In this document: piece by piece, positions 62,960 to 64,000 of the stretch
Position numbering within the stretch: the first letter of the stretch is position 1
Layout: every line of letters begins with the position of its first letter
Assembly (NCBI RefSeq): GCF_030812335.1
Contig: NZ_JAUSSN010000006.1
Location: 124,001-188,000 of the forward strand
Source of the DNA: Pseudarthrobacter oxydans
Lineage (GTDB): Bacteria > Actinomycetota > Actinomycetes > Actinomycetales > Micrococcaceae
DNA: 64,000 nt
Direction of reading: 5' to 3'
Position numbers and translations under genes: made by a program
Notes under the pieces: generated by a model
Told to the model about the DNA's origin: nothing
Seen by the model: only the letters and a program-made list of their open reading frames with translations
Databases searched by the model: none

Positions 62960-63877
62960 ATGGAACGGGACGGTAGGGACGTCGGCTTTGTGGGCCTGGG
63001 GCTCATGGGGGCGCCAATGGCGGCAAACCTCCTCAACGCAGGGTGGGCCGTCACCGCCTGGAACCGGTCCCCGGGCGCCCTTGACCGGTTCGCAGGCCTC
63101 GGCGGCGGCCGCGTGGCAGGGGTCGAAGAACTCCGCGACATTCCGGTCATCATCTTTATGCTTCCGGACCTGTCCTACATCGAGGACGCTGCGGCCGGAC
63201 TCCTCACGGCCTGGACCGCGAAACCGCCGGCGGCCGGAACCGCCGTGGTGGTCATGAGCAGCGTCTCGCCCGCCGCGGTGCAGGAGTTCGGTGCCGCGGT
63301 GGACCGGGCGAGCGGCGGCAACGCCGTCGTCGTCGATGCCCCTGTAAGCGGCGGCACCCAAGGCGCCGCGGACGGGACCCTGGCCATTATGGCGGGCGCC
63401 AGCGAAGGGGATTTCAAGCGGCTCCAGCCGCTTTTCGCCGCCATGGGGAGCACCGTGCGCAGGCTCGGGCCGCTCGGTGCCGGATCGCTTGCCAAGGCGT
63501 GCAACCAGCTCATCGTCGGAACCACGACGGCGGCGCTCGCCGAAGCCGCGGAGCTCGCCGAACGCTCCGGCCTGGACGTCGCCGCACTGTATGAGGTGCT
63601 CGCGGGCGGCCTGGCCGGCAGCCGCGTCCTGGACAATGTCGGGCCGCGGCTCGCCGCCAGGAACTACGAACCCACCGGCCCCGCCAAGTTCATGCACAAG
63701 GACCTGTCCTTTGTGCTGGAGAGCGCCGCCGCCGTGCGCTCCGCAGTGCCGATGGCGGCGGCCGGCGTCGAGCTATATGCGGAACTGCTGCGCCAGGGGC
63801 TGGGCGACCGGGACCTGGCCGTCGTCCGCCAGACCATCTCGAATCTCAGCGACAACACAGCAGCCAAGACCAATTGA
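62960..63877 (+). CDS. 3-hydroxyisobutyrate dehydrogenase family (NAD-binding beta-hydroxyacid dehydrogenase)
   Basis: A 305-aa protein; ATG 62960 has GAGG close upstream. N-terminal VGFVGLGLMGAPMAANLLNAG is the family dinucleotide-binding motif; VDAPVSGGTQGAADGTLAIMAG holds the substrate loop, and SLAKACNQLIVG carries the catalytic Lys. Family members act on hydroxyisobutyrate, tartronate semialdehyde or other beta-hydroxy acids. Fits a sugar-acid or hydroxy-acid pathway with the adjacent genes. Confidence 0.9.
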   Translation: MERDGRDVGFVGLGLMGAPMAANLLNAGWAVTAWNRSPGALDRFAGLGGGRVAGVEELRDIPVIIFMLPDLSYIEDAAAGLLTAWTAKPPAAGTAVVVMSSVSPAAVQEFGAAVDRASGGNAVVVDAPVSGGTQGAADGTLAIMAGASEGDFKRLQPLFAAMGSTVRRLGPLGAGSLAKACNQLIVGTTTAALAEAAELAERSGLDVAALYEVLAGGLAGSRVLDNVGPRLAARNYEPTGPAKFMHKDLSFVLESAAAVRSAVPMAAAGVELYAELLRQGLGDRDLAVVRQTISNLSDNTAAKTN

Positions 63878-63890
63878 GGATCAGCGAACC

Positions 63891-64000
63891 ATGAGTGGAC
63901 TCTTTGACCTGACCGGCCGGACCGCACTCGTCACCGGCTCCAGCCGGGGGATCGGCAATGCCCTGGCCCGGGCGCTCGCCGACGCCGGTGCCACGGTGGT
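63891..64000 (+). CDS. Short-chain dehydrogenase, N-terminal part (cut by window end)
   Basis: ATG 63891 begins SGLFDLTGRTALVTGSSRGIG, the SDR dinucleotide-binding motif; gluconate 5-dehydrogenase-type proteins start like this. Only 36 residues are in the window. It follows the previous gene by 13 bases and is probably in the same operon. Confidence 0.85.
   Translation, partial: MSGLFDLTGRTALVTGSSRGIGNALARALADAGATV

Overview
High-GC actinobacterial chromosome, most likely Arthrobacter/Pseudarthrobacter or another Micrococcaceae. The evidence is the block fasR-fabD-fabH-acpP-fabF next to a single-chain aceE, the DUF3145, DUF3052 and DUF6504 families, an AhpE-like peroxiredoxin, and frequent GTG starts with GTGA/ATGA overlaps. 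The genus is an inference.

The window has two parts. Positions 1 to about 41,937 are a mobile island; the rest is core chromosome. The left edge cuts through a large serine integrase. The right junction lies inside comM, whose 3' part resumes at 41,939 directly after an in-frame TAG, so the 5' part of comM should lie left of the window beyond attL. The integrase is followed by a translationally coupled mini-operon (small genes, then a primase-helicase), ending in a strong hairpin. No capsid, terminase, relaxase or conjugation gene is visible, so this part of the element is integration, replication and cargo.

The cargo (4.2-41.9 kb) is a dense anti-mobile-element arsenal: about ten predicted nucleases and only one DNA methylase. 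From left to right: a minus-strand set KAP NTPase / membrane-anchored Mrr nuclease / small coupled protein / DUF4238 (4.6-10.3 kb); a NucS-like nuclease; a winged-helix protein with a FokI-like nuclease domain; decayed IS481 and YciI remnants; a cysteine-protease-like protein; a SIR2 defence-type protein followed by a duplicated helical membrane protein; a MazG-like pyrophosphohydrolase with an McrB-N/PD-(D/E)XK protein; a cluster of PD-(D/E)XK nuclease, 1342-aa Eco57I-type methylase and 1153-aa PLD-SNF2 helicase; an SRA-HNH type IV nuclease; a CoiA-like nuclease; a BRCT-nuclease fusion; an HNH nuclease; and small membrane proteins.

The most promising candidates for undescribed or under-described systems are the nuclease/methylase/PLD-helicase cluster (25.6-34.5 kb), the KAP/TM-Mrr/DUF4238 set, the SIR2 neighbourhood, and the MazG plus McrB-N-nuclease pair. 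These are inferences from domain content and gene spacing.

Core part: truncated comM, dprA, xerC; DUF3145; type II fatty-acid synthesis (fabF, acpP, fabH, fabD) with its PucR-type regulator; aceE; divergent DUF3052-ahpE-sirtuin; tRNA-Val(UAC); DUF6504; then a catabolic locus with a fumarylacetoacetate-hydrolase-family enzyme, an IclR regulator, an MHS transporter, a D-2-hydroxyacid dehydrogenase, a 3-hydroxyisobutyrate-dehydrogenase-family protein and the start of an SDR. TGTTCA-type half-sites upstream of three of these transcripts suggest one IclR regulon for a sugar-acid or hydroxy-acid substrate.
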